Source of the DNA: Chloroflexi bacterium RBG_16_64_43
Lineage (GTDB): Bacteria; Chloroflexota; Anaerolineae; Anaerolineales; RBG-16-64-43
Assembly (NCBI GenBank): GCA_001796965.1
Contig: MGOA01000153.1
Span: forward strand, 1-6,088
Direction: 5' to 3'
Length of the DNA stretch: 6,088 bases
This document shows positions 1-6,088 of this stretch, piece by piece. A program made the position numbers and the translations under genes. The notes below the pieces were generated by a model. The model saw nothing but the letters and a program-made list of their open reading frames with translations, did no database searches and was not told the origin of the DNA. The first letter of the stretch is position 1, and the number at the start of each line of letters is the position of its first letter.

Positions 1-423
1 GCGCAGCCGCGCGCCGCGGCGCAAATAGGCGATCGGGGCGGCCAATGCGAAGAGCATGATCGCAACGCAAACCACCGCTCTGCTCGGTGTGGCTCCCGGC
101 AGCAGGATCAGGACCAGGCTCCATCCCCCGGCCAAGAGAAGAACCAGCCACCAAGCGCCGGCCAAGGAAGCGGCGCTCATTTGCAGGCCGGCGCGTTGCA
201 GCGCTGCCTCACTAGCAATGCTTAGCAGGAACGACGGGACGGGAACGGACTCCAGCAGGCGTACGGCCCATGCGGCCACACGCGCGCGCCCGCTGACGGG
301 CGCGTGGTCGATGAGCAGTCGTGCGCGCATCCTCGCTCGGCTATCAACCATGCCCCCCAGCCCAAGAATCACAACTAGGATGATCAGGCTAGCCACGCTT
401 GCGATGACCAATGGCAGGGCCAT
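1..423 (-). CDS. tadC: TadC-like type II/IV secretion platform protein, 5' part only
   Basis: I read this frame directly from the sequence: it opens with ATG at 423-421 and stays open for 141 codons to the window edge, so the gene is cut at its 3' end. The product begins MALPLVIASVASLIILVVIL, a membrane segment (about residues 4-25). An amphipathic cytoplasmic stretch follows, with two more hydrophobic segments at about 84-109 and 114-133, ending in an arginine-rich turn (R135, R136, R139, R141). This is the N-terminal half of TadC/GspF-like proteins; the window stops just before the F domain should begin. TadC pairs with TadB to form the inner-membrane platform of the Tad pilus. The start is supported by GGAG at 434-431, seven bases upstream, and by position: the TadB stop is at 427-425, leaving a one-base gap. 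The missing F domain keeps the call short of certain, but gene order strongly favours TadC. Confidence 0.86.
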   Translation of the reverse strand, partial: MALPLVIASVASLIILVVILGLGGMVDSRARMRARLLIDHAPVSGRARVAAWAVRLLESVPVPSFLLSIASEAALQRAGLQMSAASLAGAWWLVLLLAGGWSLVLILLPGATPSRAVVCVAIMLFALAAPIAYLRRGARLR

Positions 424-424
424 G

Positions 425-1506
425 CTAGAACTCCACCCGCACGACTCGGGCGACGATGGCGGCACCCAATACCTCGAGCAATGCCGCGGCAACGAGAATC
501 AGGTTGCCGAGGGTTGTGCGCAATAGGACCGTGACATAGCCGGGGAAGAATGAGAGCAGTACGAGCGAGGCCGGCACAAGCAGGGCGATAACGACTGCGG
601 ACAGTCGGCCCTGAGCCGTAAGCGTGCGCACTTCAGCCTCGAGGTTCTGGCGCGTGCGGACAAACCCGGCCAGATTGCGCATCAGGTCTGTCATGTTGCC
701 GCCCAGTTGGCGTTGCAGGACAAGGCCCTCGATGAGCAGATCGAGTTCCGGCCCCGGCCGCCTGCGTCCCAATTCTTCCAACGCCTGGTCGACCGAGTAG
801 CCGAGGTTGATTTGGCGCACAACGCGATGGGTCTCCGTCGATGATGGTTCGGGCATGTTGGGGCGGACGAACTCGAAGGCCTGAGGAAGGGAAAAGCCCG
901 CCTCAAGGCAATCTGCAAGCCGATCGAGAAGATCCGGAAGTTGCTCGCCGAAGCGTCGGCGCAACGACAGCGCGCGCATGACGACAAGCGTAGCCAGGCC
1001 AAGGGTGACTGCCAACGAAGCGAGCAGGCCGAGAATGGGGCTCCCAGTAACCCAACGCAGGAGCAATCCGCCCGCTGCTGCGCAGGCAGTCAGTGAAAGG
1101 AACATTCGCGACGCGCTTTGACCTAGGCCCGCGTCGCCCCAATAGCCAAGCATCCACTTCACGGCTGGCAGGCGCATCAAATAAGCATCGGGGTTTGCCG
1201 CTCCGACCAGACGTGAAAAGGCACGGTGCCCGGCACTTGAAGCAGCAAGCGAGGAACCCAACGCCTTTGCCGCGCGCCGCCGGGCCTGCCGGCGCAATAC
1301 CGCACGCTCGCCCAAGTTGATGAGGGCCAGAGCCAGCGCAAAGAAGGCTAGCGCCGCACTCGTTGCAGCAACGCCTGAGCGGTATCGAGCCAGGAGCACC
1401 GGCCAGCCCGAGATGAGAGCCGCGAGCCCAGTGAGAAGCACAAGCCCGCCGGCATAGGTCGCGACCCGTCGGGCTCGTTTGATTTTCCGAGAGTCCGTGT
1501 GCTGCG

Positions 1507-1510
<4 letters not shown>
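425..1510 (-). CDS. tadB: TadB-like pilus assembly platform protein (GspF-type domain)
   Basis: A 361-residue integral membrane protein of the type II secretion F family, the inner-membrane platform that CpaF acts on. Hydrophobic segments lie at about residues 18-40, 48-68, 135-152 and 157-180, with two more at about 303-323 and 334-356. Between them is the cytoplasmic F domain (about 188-302). It contains the typical LPDLLDRLADCLEAGFSLPQ start (residues 191-210), the GYSVDQALEELGRR turn and the QRQLGGNMTDLMRNLAGFVR region (267-286). Two hydrophobic N-terminal helices, a central pair, the F domain and a C-terminal pair is the TadB layout. The start is TTG (1510-1508), overlapping the CpaF stop as TTGA and preceded by GGAG at 1519-1516 with a 5-base spacer. 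I see no better-placed ATG, so translational coupling to CpaF is inferred. Downstream, tadC starts one base after the stop. Confidence 0.95.
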
Positions 1511-2783
<1,273 letters not shown>

Positions 2784-2787
<4 letters not shown>

Positions 2788-3560
2788 GAGCCGTTCCCGG
2801 TCGGCATCCGAGCCAAGGCCGGTTGGTGCGGATGCAGGTCCTTCGTCAGGACGCTGGCGACGCGACGGTACTCAGCGGCTAGGCCGCGTTTTCGGCTAAG
2901 CGCGCAGGGTTGACCGTAGTGGACGTTCTCCCAAACCGCGCGCGCATCAATTGGCAGGACTCCCAACATAGTGCGCCTTAGGGTCTTCTCAATATCAGAT
3001 GGCGAGAAGACTCCTCCCACTTCATATTGGCTCAACACCAACCCGAGAGGAGGCGATTCGGGAAGGTGGGCAAGCATGCGCTGCGTGGAGCGCAGGCAGG
3101 GTGCATCCGGTGTTAGTAGAAAGAGAATAACGTCACATCGGCTGACGGCATTCCGTGTTATTGGGACCAATCCCGATGGGCAATCCAGCACAATGAACTG
3201 GTAATTCTCGCGGAGGACTCGCAGTAATGCGGTGAACTGAGAAGACTCGAGCCCATGGGCGCCCACATAGTCCGCGGGTGCGGCGAAGAGATGCAATCCC
3301 GAAGTATGCACCGTGCGCGCAAGCTCCAGATGTTCGCTTGTGATTTCTTGCAGGACGGGCATTAAATCGAGCCAGCTCTTTTCTGGCGCGAGGTCGAGTA
3401 GGAGGTCGTCGATGCCATTGCCGGCATCCAGGTCCACCAATGCCGTGCGCAGATGTAAGCGCGCGGCGGTCAGAGCACTCAAGTTGGTCGCCGCCAGCGA
3501 TTTGCCGACGCCTCCCTTCGCGGAGGCCACTGCCACAGAGATGGATGTCTGCATGGACAT
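2784..3560 (-). CDS. cpaE: Short CpaE/TadZ-like MinD/ParA-family ATPase
   Basis: A 258-residue P-loop ATPase of the SIMIBI (ParA/MinD) class. The deviant Walker A is SAKGGVGKS at 13-21, with signature lysine K15 and catalytic K20. The Walker A' region is LVDLDAG (41-47, D43/D45) and Walker B is FIVLDCPSG (122-130, D126). In Tad systems this family (CpaE in Caulobacter, TadZ in Aggregatibacter) localises the pilus machine. Unlike classical CpaE it has no N-terminal receiver-like domain: the P-loop starts within 13 residues of the N-terminus. Such short forms are common next to CpaF in other phyla. The start at 3560 is chosen because GGAGG (3572-3568) lies 7 bases upstream; the second Met (residue 3) would leave 13. 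The upstream SAF gene stops at 3564, three bases away, and the 3' end overlaps cpaF by ATGA. I infer a positioning role from context; a plain chromosome-partition ParA is unlikely here. Confidence 0.9.
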
Positions 3561-3572
3561 CGGTCATCCTCC
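3561..3572 (-). promoter_or_regulatory. Ribosome binding site deciding the cpaE-like start
   Basis: On the minus strand GGAGG (3572-3568) stands 7 bases before the ATG at 3560-3558. It overlaps the last codons and stop of the SAF-domain gene. A second in-frame ATG at 3554 would be 13 bases away, so the first ATG is the better start. Confidence 0.7.
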
Positions 3573-4217
3573 GGCCGGACGAAGCAGCAGCAACAGTTTG
3601 AATTCGTTCGCCCACGCATAGAGCAGGGCCAAGGCCTCGCGTTCCTTCATGGACAGGATGATGGAGTCAGTCGCATCCGCCGGCGCTTGAACGACGCGCA
3701 CCTCCAACGCAATCAGACCGGCCTGCTCGGGGGGCGTATCGGGGAGATAGGCTGCGATGTCAACCCGATCGCCTTCGGCCAGTGCCGGTGCGGGCGCGGC
3801 AAACCACTGCCCGGGCACGCTGACGCACCACCCTGCAGAGGGGCAGCGTTGCGCGATCGGCCCGCCCACCCCTCCCAGAAGTTTGTGTGGCAAGACGGCT
3901 TCGCCGGCTACCATGGGATAGAGAGCCGCCCGCCCCACCACACTCTCAATTCTCTCAATACGGCCGGGCGGAAGGGCATCCTCGGGGACGATGCGTAGTT
4001 CGAGGAGTTCGCCGGTGAGAATCGAACCCGCTGCGATGTCGGCCCGCGCAAACAATGCCTGCACTCTGCGCGGCGTAGCGCTCAGCCGTTCGGCATACGG
4101 ATAGAAAACGAGAACACCAAAGAGAACACTGAGCAGAATCGCCGTAAGGATCAATAGCCGCGATCGACCGCGAACTGCCTGTTGCCAGGAGGGCGACGTC
4201 CATGGCGCGTGATTCAT
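3564..4217 (-). CDS. cpaB: SAF-domain CpaB/RcpC-like Flp pilus assembly protein
   Basis: A 217-residue protein with a short cytoplasmic N-terminus rich in basic residues, one hydrophobic anchor (about 20-41, RLLILTAILLSVLFGVLVFY) and then an extracytoplasmic region. Residues about 52-113 fit a SAF domain: VQALFARADIAAGSILTGEL, IVPEDALPP, VVGRAALYPMVAGEAVLPHK. A second part has an EGDRVDIAAYLPD motif (148-160), as in CpaB/RcpC C-terminal domains. In proteobacterial Tad systems the family sits in the periplasm and is linked to the outer-membrane secretin. This one is shorter than many family members and has two cysteines (C125, C131) after the SAF domain that could pair. The ATG at 4217 has a good Shine-Dalgarno, AAGGGGG (4230-4224), 6 bases upstream. 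The gene follows a 150-bp gap and its stop is 3 bp before the cpaE-like start. Family call is firm; its precise role here is inferred. Confidence 0.88.
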   Translation of the reverse strand: MNHAPWTSPSWQQAVRGRSRLLILTAILLSVLFGVLVFYPYAERLSATPRRVQALFARADIAAGSILTGELLELRIVPEDALPPGRIERIESVVGRAALYPMVAGEAVLPHKLLGGVGGPIAQRCPSAGWCVSVPGQWFAAPAPALAEGDRVDIAAYLPDTPPEQAGLIALEVRVVQAPADATDSIILSMKEREALALLYAWANEFKLLLLLRPAGG

Positions 4218-4367
4218 CTTTATCCCCCTTCATTCGCCTGACAGGACCGGAAGCTCAGAGAAATGAATCTGGGAACCCCGGCCGTAGGTCCTTGGTATTC
4301 CATCGGTGGGAGGTTCGGCCGATTGGTGAGGTAGTGGCTTCCGCCTCTGTGCTCCCTACGCCGATAC
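4218..4367 (-). promoter_or_regulatory. Intergenic leader with nested inverted repeats before the SAF-domain gene
   Basis: This is the only sizeable gap in an otherwise overlapping gene string. On the minus strand three nested stems can be drawn. CGTAGGT (4372-4366) pairs with ACCTACG (4289-4283). ATCGG (4365-4361) pairs with CCGAT (4306-4302). GGGAG (4356-4352) pairs with CTCCC (4312-4308). A 12-base bulge, GGAATACCAAGG (4301-4290), separates the first two stems on the 3' side. Inside are a small GGC-GGAA-GCC hairpin (4345-4336, GNRA-type loop) and the palindrome TCGGCCGA (4322-4315). The outer 5' arm contains the stop codon of the upstream membrane-protein gene. A weaker AATGAA/TTCATT pairing (4229-4234 with 4262-4267) abuts the ribosome binding site. 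I found no convincing -35/-10 pair and no terminator U-tract, and I could not match it to a known riboswitch consensus. A cis-regulatory role is a hypothesis. Confidence 0.3.
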
Positions 4368-4379
4368 CTACGTGCCGAT
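4355..4379 (-). repeat. Short imperfect tandem repeat across the membrane-protein stop codon
   Basis: On the minus strand ATCGGCACGTAGG (4379-4367) is followed after one base by ATCGGCGTAGG (4365-4355): the same unit, with two bases missing in the second copy. The first copy covers the last codons and the TAG stop of the upstream gene. It may be a local slippage duplication that helped create the inverted repeats in the gap. It is too short to name as a known repeat family. Confidence 0.4.
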
Positions 4380-4952
4380 TGATGCACTCAGAGCAACCAC
4401 ACTCGTGAGCAAGAGATTCGCCGAAACAACAAGCAAGTCGCCGATGAGCCCGGGGATTTCGGCAGCAGCCCCTTCCCGCGCGGCACGTGCGAAGACATAC
4501 GCGCCCACGGCAACGAAAAGCGCCCAGCCAATCGTGGCTGGCCCGAGCAGCCAGAGCGGCGGCACGGGCCACGCAGCCGCCAGGATCCAGAAGAGGATGT
4601 ACATGATCGCCAGCGAGAATACAAGGCGCACACCGCGTTGCGGTCGGAGCGCGATGCCAATGAATGCCGCCACCGCGAGGCCCGTGGCCGCGACGATCCA
4701 GGCAACAGACATCTGGCGGCCGACCTCAGAAACAGCCGCGTAAGCACCCAGCAACACCGCGAAGCTTGCCAGGAGCATCGCGTTCCATCCTGGCAGAGAG
4801 CGAGAGATGTGGAAACCCGCGAGGAGCAGGATAGCGAGGGCAAGCAGGGTCACCTCTGTCCAGTGCGGCAAGAGTCGCCCTAGGCGCGCTCCGACTGTGA
4901 GCGAGACAATGACCAAGCCAACCCACGGCAATCCTCGAAGGAGAAGACGCAT
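4368..4952 (-). CDS. Unrecognised multi-pass membrane protein within the Tad locus
   Basis: A 194-residue, strongly hydrophobic protein that I do not recognise. Likely membrane segments lie at about residues 7-24, 33-49, 57-75, 83-102, 109-128, 133-156 and 168-190, giving six or seven spans with very short loops. Charged residues sit between spans (RPQRG at 103-107, ARAARE at 155-160), and the one long-ish loop carries PGLIGD (167-172). It lacks the aspartate motifs expected of a TadV/CpaA prepilin peptidase, and no F domain is visible, so it is neither the peptidase nor a platform protein. The ATG at 4952-4950 follows the TadG-like stop by 8 bp, with a modest AAGGG-type binding site. Gene reality is supported by hydrophobic reading-frame coherence, tight spacing and position inside the operon. 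An accessory assembly role is a guess from context. Alternatives include an unrelated membrane gene carried in the operon. Confidence 0.78.
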   Translation of the reverse strand: MRLLLRGLPWVGLVIVSLTVGARLGRLLPHWTEVTLLALAILLLAGFHISRSLPGWNAMLLASFAVLLGAYAAVSEVGRQMSVAWIVAATGLAVAAFIGIALRPQRGVRLVFSLAIMYILFWILAAAWPVPPLWLLGPATIGWALFVAVGAYVFARAAREGAAAEIPGLIGDLLVVSANLLLTSVVALSASIGT

Positions 4953-4960
4953 TGCGGCCC

Positions 4961-5545
4961 TTATGGTCGTTGGTCCAAGGATTGAAGCGTTTCCACCGTG
5001 ATCTCGGCCCGTTCCTGGCCGAGCAGCCCGGCGAGCAGCAACGTGAACATGTGGCGCGCAACGGCACGCAGGGTGAGCCGCCTGTCGCCTAGGTGATAGT
5101 CGCTGGGGTAATGCACTTCAAGTTCGGCCATGGTCGCGCTCGAAGGGTCAATCCCATTCCGCGCGGCGTATTCTTCGACGGCCTGCGCGACCGGAGTCTG
5201 CATCGCGGGTGAAACCAGGTCCGCTCGATCGAGATCGGTCAACCAAGACGTCAAGTGCTGCGGCGAGGGCGTGGCAGTGCATATCCCTCCCGGGCTGCCG
5301 AACGCGCCATCTGGCGCGCACGGCGGGCGCAGCGCGGCCTCGGTCTGCCGCGCAACCACCTGCGTGACCATGCGGTCCGCTACGACCACCATCCCTGCCT
5401 TGGCAGCACCCTCCACCGCGCGCGTCAGGCGCTGCCGTTCAGCGAAGAGGCGCCCCGAATCGACCACCCAGGCCAGCAGCATGAGCAAGCCGATGAGCGC
5501 CACCGCGACGAGGATCACCGCCTGGCCGCGCGCTCGGAGGCTCAT
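4961..5545 (-). CDS. TadE/TadG-like Flp pilus-assembly protein
   Basis: A 194-residue protein with a short basic N-terminus (MSLRARGQ), one hydrophobic helix (about 9-29, VILVAVALIGLLMLLAWVVD) and the motif DSGRLFAERQRLTRAVEGAAKAG just after it. This closely follows the putative TadE/G-like N-terminal pattern (RGQ..., V-D-x-GR, ADAAALAG). The rest is extracytoplasmic, with a pair of cysteines (C77, C89) around a Gly/Pro loop and a C-terminal beta-like ending (LTLRAVARHMFTLLLAGLLG). TadG-type proteins are accessory or minor pilin-like components. The reading frame extends to an ATG at 5668, but the extra 41 residues would be the TadE C-terminus read out of frame. I start at 5545, where ATG overlaps the TadE stop as ATGA. 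This is shorter than classical TadG, with no visible von Willebrand A domain. The stop lies 8 bp before the next gene. Confidence 0.85.
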   Translation of the reverse strand: MSLRARGQAVILVAVALIGLLMLLAWVVDSGRLFAERQRLTRAVEGAAKAGMVVVADRMVTQVVARQTEAALRPPCAPDGAFGSPGGICTATPSPQHLTSWLTDLDRADLVSPAMQTPVAQAVEEYAARNGIDPSSATMAELEVHYPSDYHLGDRRLTLRAVARHMFTLLLAGLLGQERAEITVETLQSLDQRP

Positions 5546-6018
5546 GGGTTTTGATACTCGATGCGCGTCACGGCCTCGGCCGCGAGCGGCAGCACGATCG
5601 GCGGGATGGCGAGCGGCAGGCGGTAGATGACCGCAACGCGCAGGGGCGCGCCGCGCGGCGCAGGCCACGGGTCGGAGCGCGGCGGTTCGTCCTGGGCGGG
5701 GTCGATATCCATTGCGAGGCGCGCCGGGTCCAGCCCGAGCGCCGCGCGATGCACCGCGGCCAGGATCTCCGCATCGCCGTGCGCCGGATCGACGATCAGC
5801 GCGCCGGCGCGAGCGCCCTCCCAGGCGGCGTTGGTCAGGATGATTTGCGCCTGAAGCACGATGCCCAGTTCGATCAGGCCAACCAGCAGAAACAAGAGCA
5901 GAGGCAGGACGAGGGCAAATTCGACCACCGCCTGCGCGTGTGCACTGCCCAAGCCGCGCAGGCGCCTGCGCCTAGATAGAGGTGGCGAGATGGGGAGAGG
6001 ACACGATTGCCGGAACAT
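5542..6018 (-). CDS. tadE: TadE-like minor pseudopilin
   Basis: A 158-residue protein with the TadE pattern. A basic leader contains RRRRLRG (16-22), followed by AQAVVEFALVLPLLLFLLVG (28-47) with E33 at the position of the pilin Glu(+5). Then come IELG and the ILTNAAWEGARAGA helix (60-73), matching the family's NAAREGAR motif, and a C-terminal extracytoplasmic part ending in a hydrophobic segment (about 135-150). TadE proteins are pseudopilins, processed by the TadV peptidase in Aggregatibacter, and required for pilus biogenesis. If E33 is +5, cleavage would fall between A28 and Q29, so the usual -1 glycine is replaced by alanine; G22 and G24 lie a little upstream. The ATG at 6018 has a GAGGGGG site (6029-6023) with a 4-base spacer. 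The stop overlaps the next gene by ATGA. It is the first complete gene of the visible operon; anything upstream is outside the window. Confidence 0.9.
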   Translation of the reverse strand: MFRQSCPLPISPPLSRRRRLRGLGSAHAQAVVEFALVLPLLLFLLVGLIELGIVLQAQIILTNAAWEGARAGALIVDPAHGDAEILAAVHRAALGLDPARLAMDIDPAQDEPPRSDPWPAPRGAPLRVAVIYRLPLAIPPIVLPLAAEAVTRIEYQNP

Positions 6019-6029
6019 CGATCCCCCTC
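6019..6029 (-). promoter_or_regulatory. Ribosome binding site of the tadE-like gene
   Basis: GAGGGGG at 6029-6023 on the minus strand lies 4 bases before the ATG at 6018-6016. It is among the strongest Shine-Dalgarno sites in the window. That would fit independent translation initiation, unlike the overlapping genes downstream. Confidence 0.65.
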
Positions 6030-6053
6030 ATCGACGGTTGGGCAATCAGAACG

Positions 6054-6080
6054 CGTGCGGCGGAGTGGTCGTGCCGCACG
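6054..6080 (-). repeat. GC-rich inverted repeat upstream of the tadE-like gene
   Basis: On the minus strand CGTGCGGC (6080-6073) and GCCGCACG (6061-6054) form a perfect 8-bp stem around an 11-base loop. It sits 35 bp before the tadE-like start. The bases after it (CGTTCTGATTGCC) are not a proper U-tract, so it is at best a weak terminator, or a leader hairpin. One reading frame across it is open from the edge to TGA at 6048-6046 and could be the end of an upstream gene, but 13 codons are too few to call. Confidence 0.35.
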
Positions 6081-6088
6081 AGGTAATT

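Noticed and set aside
56..526. A 156-codon plus-strand open frame opposite tadC and the end of tadB.
   Set aside because: The minus-strand frames carry membrane segments and family motifs that fit the operon; the plus-strand product is low-complexity Arg/Ala/Thr-rich.
4220..4303. A 27-codon minus-strand reading frame (ATG at 4303, TAA at 4222-4220) ending two bases before the SAF gene start, a possible leader peptide.
   Set aside because: No Shine-Dalgarno precedes its ATG, the composition shows no signal or pilin features, and so short a frame is expected by chance.
4283..4372. Possible cyclic-di-GMP or TPP riboswitch, suggested by pieces such as CCGATGG and GCGTAGGGA in the leader.
   Set aside because: The matching pieces are short and in the wrong order relative to those consensus structures, and the conserved core elements are missing.
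5546..5668. An upstream in-frame extension of the TadG-like protein to an ATG at 5668.
   Set aside because: The extra 41 residues are the TadE C-terminal region in another frame; the ATGA overlap start gives a normal TadE/G N-terminus directly before the membrane helix.
5551..5979. Long plus-strand open frames opposite the pseudopilin genes (also 5130-5630).
   Set aside because: Antisense shadows in very GC-rich coding DNA; arginine- and alanine-rich translations with no recognisable motif.

Overview
The window holds most of one strand of a Tad/Flp (tight adherence) type IVc pilus locus. All eight supported genes lie on the minus strand and are transcribed from the right edge toward the left edge. 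In transcription order they are: a TadE-like minor pseudopilin, a TadE/TadG-like protein, an unrecognised multi-pass membrane protein, a SAF-domain CpaB/RcpC-like protein, a short CpaE/TadZ-like MinD-type ATPase, the secretion ATPase CpaF/TadA, the inner-membrane platform protein TadB, and the 5' part of TadC, which runs off the left edge. No convincing gene lies on the plus strand.

Right part (about 4368-6018): two pseudopilin-like proteins joined by an ATGA overlap, then the unrecognised membrane protein 8 bp later. The 70 bp beyond 6018 hold a strong ribosome binding site for the first gene and a GC-rich inverted repeat, but no assignable gene. Middle (4218-4367): a 150-bp gap, the only sizeable non-coding stretch, with nested inverted repeats and a ribosome binding site for the SAF gene. 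Left part (1-4217): cpaB-, cpaE-, cpaF-, tadB- and tadC-like genes packed with overlaps or gaps of no more than 3 bp, the usual core block of a Tad system.

How the genes work together, from knowledge of the family: CpaF hydrolyses ATP at the cytoplasmic face and drives TadB/TadC in the inner membrane to extrude pilin subunits. The CpaE/TadZ ATPase positions the machine at a pole or site. The CpaB-like protein lies outside the membrane. TadE/TadG-type proteins are accessory or minor pseudopilins. The major Flp pilin, the prepilin peptidase (TadV/CpaA) and any secretin (RcpA/CpaC) are not in this window.

Organism: a bacterium of high but uneven GC. The short CpaE without a receiver domain, the two TadE/G-like proteins in a row and the order TadE - TadG-like - membrane protein - SAF - CpaE - CpaF - TadB - TadC recall loci of Chloroflexota or Actinobacteriota more than the classical proteobacterial ones. 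That is an impression from gene order and protein style, not an assignment. The system itself is a known one. The parts least explained by known families are the membrane protein at 4368-4952 and the structured gap at 4218-4367.
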